Shown piece by piece: positions 8,640 through 16,495 of a DNA stretch of 16,495 nucleotides. Origin of the DNA: Podila epigama (lineage: Eukaryota; Mortierellomycota; Mortierellomycetes; Mortierellales; Mortierellaceae); NCBI GenBank assembly GCA_015679605.1, contig JAAAVE010000322.1, positions 6,426-22,920 on the forward strand, in the 5' to 3' direction. The position numbers were made by a program, and so were the translations under genes. Positions within the stretch are counted from its first letter, which is position 1. Every line of letters begins with the position of its first letter. The notes under the pieces are model-generated. The model worked only from the letters and a program-made list of their open reading frames with translations. It ran no database searches and was not told where the DNA came from.

Positions 8640-11600
8640 TTAAGCATGTTGCCTCAAGTATGCCATAACACTACAGCACAAAGAAGAAGAAGAGTAGATA
8701 TTGGCGTGAGTGTGGGGGAATACAAGAACAGCAAATATCACAAACTACCATTGAAAAAAAGCTTTACCTTGGTACAACTGACCGCGATTTAAGTTGCACT
8801 TCTCGCCACTCTTCATTCGCATCTGACAGGATAGTCAACGCGCCTCCAGCACCAACGGATACATCTATAGTCAAGCCAAAAAATTGAAAAAGGCGATATT
8901 GTTCAGCTTATGTCGTTACAAACCTGATGCATATAGTCCAGTAACAATAACAAAGCCTGGTGCCTGGTTTTCTCACCTGCTACAACTGGCTCCGATTGGC
9001 CACTGGCGTTCTTAACGGATGGTACGGATAGGACCGCAGTGCGAATGACCACAGACATGTCGACCGCTGTTCGGATTTTCTTTATGGGACGTGAAGACTT
9101 TGAGGAGGTTGCAGAGATGCCAATATAGCCGAGACATCCGGAGTAGACACCGCGAGGCACATGGTGTTCGAGCGAGTCCAAGAGCTGCACCGACCTCAAT
9201 TTAGGTGCTCCAGTCATCGAGCCAGGCGGAAAACAAGCCCGGACTGCCTGAGTGTTATCCACATGGTCAAACAATTCTCCACGAACGGTCGTCACCAGCT
9301 GATGGACGGTCTCATATGACTCGACGTGCATCAGGTACGGGACCCGGACTGAGCTCGAGCTACACACATGGGCCAAGTCATTCCGAATAAGGTCCACAAT
9401 CTAACAGAAAAAAAATCACTGTTTGTTTATAACAATGAAAGAAAGAGTCCATATTTCATGAGCATGTTTTCGTCGTTACGGATAGCCTTACCATCAGATT
9501 CTCGGCACGTTCCTTGATATTTTTGGACAAGGAATCGACTCGTCGTTGATCCTCACGCTGCCTTGCTTCGGCACAACGGTCACTTCGCAAACGTCTAGAA
9601 CTGACTTCACGAGGAGTACTGTTGGTGCTTGTGGAATTTGAATTCGAGTTTAAGTTCGAGTTCGAGTCAGACTCTTCATCATCATGAGCATGCTCACTGC
9701 TGTCGTCGTCCCGCTCGTCTACACCACAACCCTCGTCTTCTTTGCAGAAACAGCCCTTGGCGACAGCGACCGTACCCTTGATAGGCTTCATCTCAACAGT
9801 CCGAGTGCAACTCTCATCCATCTCATCGCCGTCCTCCTTGACCTCATCTGATGGCCTTTGGCCAATTTTCAAGAATCGTTCGGGAGAGGATGATAGGATA
9901 ATAAGCTTGTCCACCGTTTCATCACCCGTTACTCCCTTTACAGGATTCCGTGCAGTGGGCATACTCAAGAAGGCTGAGAATGGGGCCGAGTTAAGCTTTC
10001 TCAGAATCTTGTACAGGTCAAACGCTGGGTCGCTCTGCTGAGGATCTTTGGAAGGATATTGAGGCACCTTGGCTCTGAATTGTGCGGTCAAGCAAAGCTC
10101 GTAGCTTTCACCTTCGTGGATATAGTCCAGACTGTCCCGAATAGCTTGGAGATAGTCCTTCTCAGTGACATCGACCTTGAAGGGTGACACGAGTCCGGCT
10201 GACGACAGCCGACGATGTCGCTGCTTGAGTAGGTAAGGTGTCGAGTGCTCAGAAGTGGTCGATTGCGATGTGGATATGACCGACCTCCGTCTTGATCCAA
10301 TTGTCGTTGACGAAGGGGGAGGGTTGCAACTAGCTATCGACCGAAGAGAGCTCGTAACATCTTGTATCCAGTTTTCACACGCAGCCTGGCTCTCAAAGCC
10401 TAGCGATCCCTCGATGCCTTCCTGCTGAGCTTTTGGTGTATTGTTTACTACTCCGAGAACATAGACCTGTTTCTTGACATGGTCAAACGCAACAGCCTGC
10501 GTCGCCAACACAAATGAAGCATCTGGACGTCGTCGACACTCGCATGTGCACTCGACGTGTGCTTCACCTGCATGGCCAGAGCAAGAACATTGTTGCTCCA
10601 GAGGCGTATGATATCCTTCTAGACTCTCACGTTTCATCTCATAACCAAAGTATCCTACCATGCCTGCAAAAAAGTCAAACGGCACATCGTCAAATGACTT
10701 TATCTCTCCTGCAGGACCCAAAACGGTCGCCTCAACATTCTCACGACTGAAGGCACTCATGATATCAGACATCCAGTCCCAAAACGTTGAGGCTGTTGAT
10801 CCCTTCTCGCCGTCTACTGCATCAAGGTTGAACCTGCGGATATGGGATTTTTCCAGAGTATTGTTGCTGCTCTTGCTGTAGTGCCGAACAGTTACTTCTT
10901 TGTGTAGCGTTGAATATTGTACCACAGCCTGAACTGCACCAACAACGGTTTGGTGTTGTGGCTCGCCATGTCGATGACGCCTTGTTTCGACACCTCCCAT
11001 GAATGAAAACCGAGACATTGGATGAGGTTGTCGCGCACTATCTAGCCACCAAGAGGCTGCCGGTGACTCTGGGCCGGTCAAGAAGAGGGAGGAAAAGACC
11101 ATCTCCGGATCAGGAAAGAGGGATGGATCGAGCGCTTGAATGATTAAGCTGTACGGATTCGAGATATATCCTTCATGCTTGCGCTTGAGTTTTTTCGAGG
11201 AGGCAGCTGAGTCGGATGTGTTCATAGTCGGGACAACCGAGTAGGCGCGGACATAGTCTGGGATGTCCAGAGATTCGGGCCTGTTCTGGTTCGAGTAAAA
11301 TTCTTGTGAGATTTTGAAAAAGTTGTTCATCATTTGCTTGCCGTGTTTGGTGCAGATCGACTCTGGATGGAACTGGACTCCATGGTGAGGAAGAGTCGCA
11401 TGTCGAATGCCCATGATCGACTTTGCTTCTGTCGAAAGTGTAGAGCTAGAAGCATCTCCGCAGCTATCGTCACCGTTGGTTGTGCTGATATCTTTTTCGA
11501 GTTTAGAATCACCTCGATGGCCTTGGATCAGCGGGTGGCTGATACAAAAGGCGGTGGAGATCAAGTCAGATGGAAGGCTATCCTCTTGAATGACCAAGGA

Positions 11601-12513
11601 GTGGTACCGGACAGCCTCAAAGTCCTGTGGGATCCCAGCAAAGAGGCCGGTACCATCGTGGTGTATAGCTGCGATCTGTCCATGAACAGGTTCGGGGCCA
11701 TAGGTTACTTTGGCGCCGTGAATGTGTCCGATTCCTTGATGACCGAGACATATGCCAAAGATTGGGATGTGAGTCGTCTGAAGGATCTGAGTGCAGATCC
11801 CAAAATCCTAGTAACATGATATGGCGACACTTTGGGCGTTAGACAACGGGTTAAACGATGAGTCACTAGAACGACTCTTCATTGTGCATGGAAGTGTTGT
11901 GTATGCAAATAAAAAAAGGAGGGATAACAAATTCAAAACGAGGGGGAGAGCAAAAAAAATAAAAAAATAAAAACAAAAACAAAAGAACAGGTGCATGGAT
12001 GATGGGAAAAAAATAAAAATGGCTGTAATGACTTTGGATGTGACACTCCCACGTTCCGACAGATCGATCGACGAAATACAAAAACAGCTCGGCAATGAAA
12101 AGCAACTCTGTATGCCTTTCTATAGTTGTGTGTGTACCTGTGGACGTTCTGGCCGACCTGGTCCTGGTGAGAGAATAATCTGGTCAAAGTATGGCAATAC
12201 TTCTTGTTCGAACTGTGGCCTATTAGCACAAAGCTTGAAGGAGTAAGAGACAATAAAAGAAAGACCTGCAACAAGAAGCTAGCTTTGAAAAAAGAGACCT
12301 GGAGAATGTATCTCACCATTCAAACTGATCGTTTCTGACGACAACAACGTTCTTCAGCTGCTCCTCGTCAAAGAGTTGCAGTAGGTTGAATGTATACGAG
12401 TCGTAGTTGTCGACGATGAGTGTCCGCAATGTTGAGCTGACATCCATGTGTCTCTTGTGTTGATTATGGTTGAATGTCATGTTGACCTTGGTGTCGGTCA
12501 TAGTTGTGGGCAT
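8640..12513 (-). CDS. ABZ1: bifunctional aminodeoxychorismate (PABA) synthase, GATase-component I fusion
   Basis: Converts chorismate and glutamine to 4-amino-4-deoxychorismate, the precursor of p-aminobenzoate and folate; cytosolic. Exons: 12513..12317, 12219..12138, 11807..9492, 9400..8977, 8864..8768 and 8670..8640. All junctions are GT...AG and keep frame, giving 1,048 residues. The glutaminase half has VDNYDSYTFNL, the oxyanion motif LSPGPG, nucleophile Cys113 in FGICLGHQ, and His240/Glu242 in GVQFHPES. The chorismate half has GESYELCLT (about 659), SSPERFLK, PIKGT (Lys770), AENLM-IVDLIRNDL across the third intron (861-874), PPGSMTGAPK (about 923-932), YSGCLGYIG, and DVSVGAGGALTILSD after the fourth intron. 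Lys in PIKGT, where anthranilate synthases have PIAGT, marks it as ADC synthase. It is longer than yeast Abz1 (about 790) because of insertions: Ser/Asp-rich at about 194-223, Cys-rich at 500-517, and acidic then Ser/Asn-rich at about 775-850. The start at 12513 is the first in-frame ATG (A at -3); 12501, 12480 and 12447 are alternatives. The last exon is less certain: without the final splice the frame ends at 8764. Confidence 0.95.
8671..8767 (-). other. last intron of PABA synthase, optional
   Basis: The donor is gtaaag after CCAAG, and the acceptor lies in a strong pyrimidine tract ending gctgtag. Splicing joins SVVPS to VMAYLRQHA and a stop at 8642-8640. Retention ends the protein immediately as SVVPR, because the donor itself reads AGG TAA in frame. 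Both C-termini lie outside the catalytic motifs. Confidence 0.6.
9630..9670. repeat. TTCGAG hexamer repeat in PABA-synthase exon 3
   Basis: Imperfect copies of TTCGAG/TTTGAA encode the SNSNLNSNSNSTS stretch of the linker insertion. The underlying codon repetition suggests growth by replication slippage. Confidence 0.75.
11808..12137 (-). other. 330-nt intron 2 of PABA synthase
   Basis: This is about three times the length of the other introns. The donor is gtacac after RPERPQ and the acceptor is atgttactag before DFGICTQ; a CTAAC branch-point sequence lies near 11843. It contains a long U-rich stretch (A-rich on the plus strand, about 11950-12020). The protein reads through this junction as expected for the family, so no exon is hidden here. 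Confidence 0.85.
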
Positions 12514-12706
12514 TGTTGTGAATGAGAGTGTGAAAATGGTATATGAAAGACAAAAAGAATGAGATTTCGAGGAATAGGAATGCAATGTATCAAGAAAAAC
12601 GATGCATCTGTTTAAAAAGAGAGAGAGAGAAAAAAAAAAGAGTCAAGTGTCGGCGGAGACAGTCCAGTCCAAAGGGAGAAAAAGTGAAAGGAGACAAGGG
12701 GAGAGA

Positions 12707-12792
12707 GTATGAGTGTGTGTAAATGAGTGAGAGCGTGAGCGTGGACCTGAAGAGTGAAGTGAGTGAAGTGAGCGAGTGAGTGAGTGTGAGCG
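12707..12792. repeat. degenerate GTGA/GTGAGC repeat
   Basis: Irregular GTGA, GTGAGT and GTGAGC units with a short GTGTGT start. It is noncoding and sits about 200-280 bases upstream of the PABA-synthase start codon. Confidence 0.7.
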
Positions 12793-12910
12793 GAAAAAGA
12801 GAAGAACGAAAAATGAAAACAAGGATGAACAAAAGAGAAAAGAAAAGTGTTTTTGCATTCTCTTCACTTTCTTCTTCCTTTTGAACCACCGAGTCAACAA
12901 TGGTTCATAC

Positions 12911-12933
12911 AAAAAAAAAAAAAAAAAAAAAAA
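12911..12933. repeat. A23 homopolymer
   Basis: Twenty-three consecutive A in the spacer upstream of PABA synthase. Its length is likely to be unreliable in the assembly. Confidence 0.9.
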
Positions 12934-13202
12934 TCCTCAGCCAATCAATGCAAGGGCACGCCATCCGACCGTGTTCAATCAAACTGTCGCAACGCCACCA
13001 ACTCAATTTAGGGTGGTCTGTTTCCCTCCCCTACTTTTGTTATTTGAGTATCCTCAACTACGCGCCACCAATACATTTGTGTGAGAAAAAAAAATCGAAG
13101 TGGAAAACTGGCTGTACACAGTGATTTTCTGGTTCTTCATACAGGGCGCAGTAGCCAGAGTCTCCCTGGAACAGACCTGTTCAATAACGACATTCGTATA
13201 TT

Positions 13203-13293
13203 CCAAAGTTCTGTAAAATTTACTAATATCAATAGCAGTTCAAATTTTCGTGTCACTATGGAGTTCGTTGTCGTTTTGACGACAGAACTTTGG
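13203..13293. repeat. 12-bp perfect inverted repeat with a nested hairpin
   Basis: CCAAAGTTCTGT (13203-13214) is exactly complementary in reverse to ACAGAACTTTGG (13282-13293), with 67 bases between. The right arm can also pair locally with 13262-13274 (AGTTC, a two-base bulge, then TGTCGT) around a TTTG loop, an 11-bp stem. No target-site duplication flanks it. The function is unknown. Confidence 0.6.
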
Positions 13294-13406
13294 CTAACGC
13301 TTTTTATATATTGGAGAGAAACAGATTCTTTTGCTTTCTTCATTTTCATTGCCTGCATGCACTGAATAACAAAGCATCAACCCGACTGGAATAGATTTTT
13401 TTTTTT

Positions 13407-13412
13407 TTTATT
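13407..13412 (-). terminator. AATAAA poly(A) signal for the SH3-protein gene
   Basis: A canonical hexamer on the minus strand, about 95 bases downstream of the stop codon and followed by an A-rich stretch. Cleavage would be expected shortly beyond it. Confidence 0.5.
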
Positions 13413-13506
13413 ATTTTGTGAACGTGAATGTTTCTCAAAAACAAATAAACGAAAACAAAAAACAAAAGAAAAAGAGTCGACGACAAATATGTCATGACCT
13501 TGACTA

Positions 13507-16387
13507 TCATCCTTGCAATTGAGCCTTCAGTGCCTCAACTTGTCTTTCCAGTTTTTGACGATGTTCACGCTCTTCAGCCAAATCGCGCTTCAGCCGGTCC
13601 ACCTCGTCAGTCACCCAACGCTTCAGCTTGGCAATCTCAAGCTCAACCTGCGCATTGTTGCCTCCAGACGCAGGTACACCCTGGAACTGACCAAAGCGCG
13701 AGCTGAGCGACTTTACGCCTCCCAAAGGCGGTGTAGACACTGCTCCAGGACCCGAACTGGTTGTCGTAGTGGTTGCGGCGGCGGTCGTGGTTTCGGCGCC
13801 AGGACTCTGGGGAGAGTCGCTGGATTGCGCACGGCGGCCAGTCGGACGAAGGGCTATATTCACTGGCTGCACACCAGCAAACGGCGTAGGGAACTTGCTA
13901 AAGATGGGCTTGACGGGCTTGGGAGGTGGAGCCGCCTTTTCGGCCGATACTGGTGCTGTTGGAGCAGGCTCAGGTTTCGTCTCCTCAACAATAGGTGCCT
14001 ATTGCCACATACAGAAAATAGAAGGAAGGTCAATAAGAGTACAATTATTAAAAGAAAAAAGAGTTTGCAAAGTAGAGTCAAAGTTGATTACAAACAACAC
14101 TTACCGCCTTGACTTCAGCCTCGATTTGGGATGCAAAACTGTCTTCAGCATTGGCAACAGGGACTGTTGGAAGCTTGCGGCCTTTGGCTGGGCGTGGTCG
14201 AGAGGCATGGCTCAAAACAGGACCAGAGCTCTCGACCTCTGGAAGCTTGGGCTTCTCCGGTTCCTTCTCTTCCACAGCCACTGGCTCGTTGACATCATCT
14301 TTTCCTTCTGTCACAGAAATCTCTTGCTCAACCTCCTGTTGGCTTTCTTGATTCACCTCCTTCTCGGGTGACTCAATGTTGGATGCCACATCTTGTTTGG
14401 CAACAACAGGTTCGACAGTCACGACTCCTTTTTCTTCCTCTTCCTCTTCCTCTTCTTCTTCCTTTTCTGCTGGAGCATTGTGCTCCAATCTTTCAGGCTC
14501 GTTGGCCACCTGGACCTCCACCACTTCCTGTTCCTGTTCCTGCTCAGTGACTGCCACAGTTGGCTCCTCTGTCTCGTTTGAGACAGCTGGCAGGTGGGGT
14601 GAGACGACCGACTTTCTGTTCTCGATTATCGAGTGCACCGAGGGTGGTCGGGCAAGAGGAGGCAAGGGTCTGCTGCGCGAAACTGGAGATGGAAGGATGT
14701 AGGAGCTCCGGTTAGAACGAACAGTTGTCTGCTCATGGTCGATAGGTGCCTCAGCTGAAAAGTGAGGCTCTGGTTGTTCATCAACTTCGTTCAAGGGGGC
14801 CTCAGGCACAGGCTTGTGAGGGCGACGAAGGGTGCTAGAGCGGCTGAGTTCACCGGGAACCGGGACAGGTGGGGCGTGGATGGAAGTGGGTGACGTAACC
14901 TCTGCATGAGATGAGGCGTCAATTCCAGGAAGAACAACAGAGACTGGGCGTGGCGAGGAAGGATTGTCATGACTGTTGGACCTGGACGCAATCGACATTC
15001 TCTTGGGTGGGGGCGAGGCTGGCAATGGAGGTCCGTCGCTTAAAGCACGGATATCAGAGGCAGGGGGGTATGTAGGTGAGCCGATCATAGAAGGAGGGCG
15101 GGATGTTCGTGGAAGCGATGAAGGAGTGGCCAATGGGACTAAGGGAACACCTTCATTGGTTCTTGTGCGTGGAAGGTCGGTGCGTTTAGGCTCAGCAGGA
15201 ACGACTACCTCAGGCACCGCACTAACAGCAGGAACTGGTACTGGAAGAGGTCGCCGACTCTGCTGTGGCGACTTTGGAGTGATCTGTTCGGACACAGGGG
15301 CTGGAGCAGGGGCTGGAGCAGGTGCAGGCTCAGGCTCAAAGACGGCAGCTGGAACTGGTACTGGGAGAGGTCGCCGACTCTGCTGTGGCGACTTTGGAGT
15401 GGTCTGTTCGGACACAGGGGCTGGAGCAGGGGCGGGAGCAGGTGCAGGCTCAGGCTCAAAGACGGCTGCAGGAACGGGTAATGGTGCTGCTACAACAACT
15501 GGCGATAGTGCCTTGGGCTCGTCCTCTTTGATCTCCTGGACAAAGTCCGAAGGAAAGTTGCCGATCTGTCCGTCCTCGTTCCTGCCACACCACCATCCTT
15601 CGTCACCCATCTTGTCTGTCACCACCACAGTCGAGCCTTTTACAAGTGAAATCTCGTCTAGAAAAGAGAAAAAACAGAGATGAGTGAATGTCATGTTGCC
15701 TTAAGGACGATTGAAATTGACTTGAGCTCTCGTTCATTGTTTGATGTATAGGGGCATAAAGCGTATTTACCATCTTCCTGAGCACTGTATTCGTACACGA
15801 CAATGGCCTTGACTTGCTTGGCTAGAAGGTGAAATATTCCAACTGCGGTTAAAAACGGAATACCTTTCAAAAAGCACACATACATACACATAACATGTAT
15901 AAAAGTCAACAAAAAATGAATGTGCAAAATGGCACGAACCTTTAGGCTTCTTAGCTCTGCTGGGAATGCGAGGTTCGGGCGAGGCTGCAACTTCCTCCAC
16001 AGGAACTGGGGGAGCTCGAACAGGAGTGGGAGCGACCAGGGGCGTAGGGACTTGCTCGGCTACAGGAGCAGAGGGCAGCTTCGGAGGGGTGGCCTGATGG
16101 ACGATGGGTGAGCGTGGTTCATCCACCGACGTTCTCTTGAACGAGCTTGCTCGTGCTGGTGCTGGTGCTGGCGCTGCTGGTGCCGCTGCTACCGGAGGTG
16201 AAGCATGGGAAGAAGATGTTGTGTCGATACCCATCTTCTTCAAACCTCCCGTCTTTTTCAAGCCTGGGATGACCCCTCCAGCAAACAAGCTACCCAGTCC
16301 ACCTTGCTTGACTCCAAACGCGGCCAGCTTGAACTTTGTTGGCTTGTCAACATCACCTTCCTCCTTTTTCTCAATCAATTTCACATA
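13507..16387 (-). CDS. SH3-domain scaffold with proline-rich region, CPI-like motif and C-terminal coiled coil (5' partial)
   Basis: Probably a cortical-actin scaffold. Exons seen: 16387..15940, 15821..15771, 15657..14105 and 13998..13507, joined by GT...AG introns of 118, 113 and 106 nt in frame, giving 847 residues. The first exon follows a probable acceptor (cttgttag), so the start lies off the window. Numbering from the first visible codon: 1-50 basic/Gly with GGLGSLFAGGVIPGLKKTGG (28-47), which recalls WIP/verprolin; Ala/Pro-rich to 149; one complete SH3 domain at 154-209 (YEYSAQEDDEISL, GDEGWWCGR, GNFPSDFV). Two near-identical 40-residue proline repeats follow (230-309), then long Ser/Pro-rich sequence with RPLPPLARPP and PASPPPKR as possible SH3 ligands, and polyglutamate. 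LSHASRPRPAKGRKLP (648-663) matches the capping-protein-interaction motif, and KPIFSKFPTPFAG follows in the last exon. A heptad-like coiled coil fills about 801-845. The order SH3, proline-rich, CPI, coiled coil resembles animal CD2AP/CIN85; yeast Aim21 and Bsp1 also carry CPI motifs. The SH3 call is firm; the CPI call comes from pattern matching. Confidence 0.85.
14428..14466. repeat. TTC/CTC trinucleotide tract encoding polyglutamate
   Basis: Encodes the EKEEEEEEEEEEEK stretch of the SH3 protein. Mixed GAA/GAG codons on the coding strand show it is partly interrupted. Confidence 0.8.
15231..15480. repeat. 120-bp tandem duplication, two copies
   Basis: Copy 1 (15241-15360) and copy 2 (15361-15480) align without gaps and differ at six positions (95% identity by eye). 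About ten matching bases precede copy 1. The unit is in frame and encodes 40 residues, AAVFEPEP(AP)nVSEQ...PKSPQQSRRPLPVPVP. It is inside the proline-rich region of the SH3 protein. Confidence 0.95.
16149..16195. repeat. GCTGGT-type repeat encoding Ala/Pro tract
   Basis: Imperfect GCTGGT/GCTGCT hexamers encode the VAAAPAAPAPAPAR stretch ahead of the SH3 domain. This is a low-complexity coding tract. Confidence 0.75.
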
Positions 16388-16495
16388 CTAACAAGATAAA
16401 CCGAGAATCCTTAGAATATGAGTAATCGTCATGGTTTGGATCCTTAAGAATGTCCCCATGAGCGAGGGAGGCCACAATAACATTAACAAAAAAAA
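16388..16495 (-). other. right edge: intron or undetected upstream exon of the SH3-protein gene
   Basis: Read on the minus strand, the sequence has a branch-point-like ctaag and ends in the acceptor ttatcttgttag. No GT donor that would end an exon is evident within it, so the intron probably starts outside. The frame GCC TCC CTC GCT CAT GGG... is open from about 16470 but is out of phase with the next exon. The window ends in eight A. Confidence 0.45.

Larger units (their letters stand above)
12514..13506. other. spacer between PABA synthase and the SH3-protein gene, no supported gene
   Basis: It is upstream of PABA synthase and downstream of the SH3 gene, both on the minus strand. From the PABA-synthase start it holds a GA/A tract (12609-12641; CT-rich on the coding strand, as in many fungal promoters), degenerate GTGA repeats (about 12707-12792), a run of 23 A (12911-12933), and a 12-bp inverted repeat (13203-13293). 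An AATAAA for the SH3 transcript lies on the minus strand at 13412-13407. Two TGACTC hexamers (minus strand, 12645-12640 and 12896-12891) resemble the core of a Gcn4-type site but could be chance. No open frame here has protein-like composition. Confidence 0.6.

Noticed and set aside
11334-11819. A 161-codon plus-strand frame
   Set aside because: It is antisense to the glutaminase domain of PABA synthase, which carries the conserved catalytic motifs on the minus strand.
8640-12513. Anthranilate synthase (TrpE/TrpG fusion) instead of PABA synthase
   Set aside because: The active-site motif is PIKGT with lysine, whereas anthranilate synthases have PIAGT. GESYELCLT and the GATase-first order also fit fungal ADC synthases.
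13203-13293. tRNA or small transposon at the inverted repeat
   Set aside because: No A box/B box pair or cloverleaf could be drawn, and no target-site duplication flanks the arms.
13481-13712. Plus-strand frames at the 3' end of the SH3 gene
   Set aside because: They are antisense to the C-terminal coiled-coil exon.
15241-15480. A CRISPR-like or mobile repeat
   Set aside because: It is a single in-frame tandem duplication inside a eukaryotic coding exon, with no spacers.
14976-15683. A 235-codon plus-strand Gly/Thr/Ala-rich frame
   Set aside because: It is the antisense shadow of the Ala/Pro repeats in the SH3 protein, whose splice-consistent reading is far better supported.

Overview
The window looks like nuclear DNA of a filamentous fungus. 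The genes carry short introns (about 90-120 nt, one of 330 nt) with GT...AG borders. The fused PABA synthase, the large mitochondrial PPR protein and the SH3/proline-rich protein are all typical eukaryotic (fungal) genes, and the spacers are full of simple repeats. An early-diverging lineage such as Mucoromycota/Mortierellomycota is my guess from the overall look; nothing here proves it. Both window ends lie in A homopolymers and cut through genes, as at the edges of a short-read contig. I found no rRNA, tRNA, CRISPR array or mobile-element gene.

Layout: (1) 674-1100, minus: first two coding exons of an unidentified gene that runs off the left side. (2) 1101-3464: a long spacer between divergent genes, built largely of low-complexity DNA. 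It includes (GTT)13 and a TG-rich minisatellite, and ends in the leader of the next gene with two short upstream ORFs. (3) 3465-7523, plus: an intronless gene for a mitochondrial pentatricopeptide-repeat protein of about 1,350 residues. (4) 7680-8468, minus: a 262-residue single-pass membrane protein with an 11-arginine tract, convergent with the PPR gene. (5) 8640-12513, minus: a six-exon gene for bifunctional aminodeoxychorismate (PABA) synthase, with glutaminase and chorismate-binding halves fused and all key motifs intact. (6) 12514-13506: a spacer with GA and GTGA repeats, a 23-A run and a 12-bp inverted repeat. (7) 13507-16387, minus: the four last exons of a scaffold protein with one SH3 domain, a proline-rich middle containing a recent 120-bp tandem duplication, a sequence matching the capping-protein-interaction (CPI) motif, and a C-terminal coiled coil; its 5' end lies off the right edge.

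The genes do not form one pathway. The PABA synthase serves folate synthesis, the PPR protein and perhaps the small membrane protein serve mitochondria, and the SH3 protein most likely serves cortical actin. The most interesting item is the SH3-proline-rich-CPI-coiled-coil protein. Its layout mirrors animal CD2AP/CIN85 and overlaps in function with yeast Aim21/Bsp1. Second are the cysteine-rich and acidic insertions in the PABA synthase.
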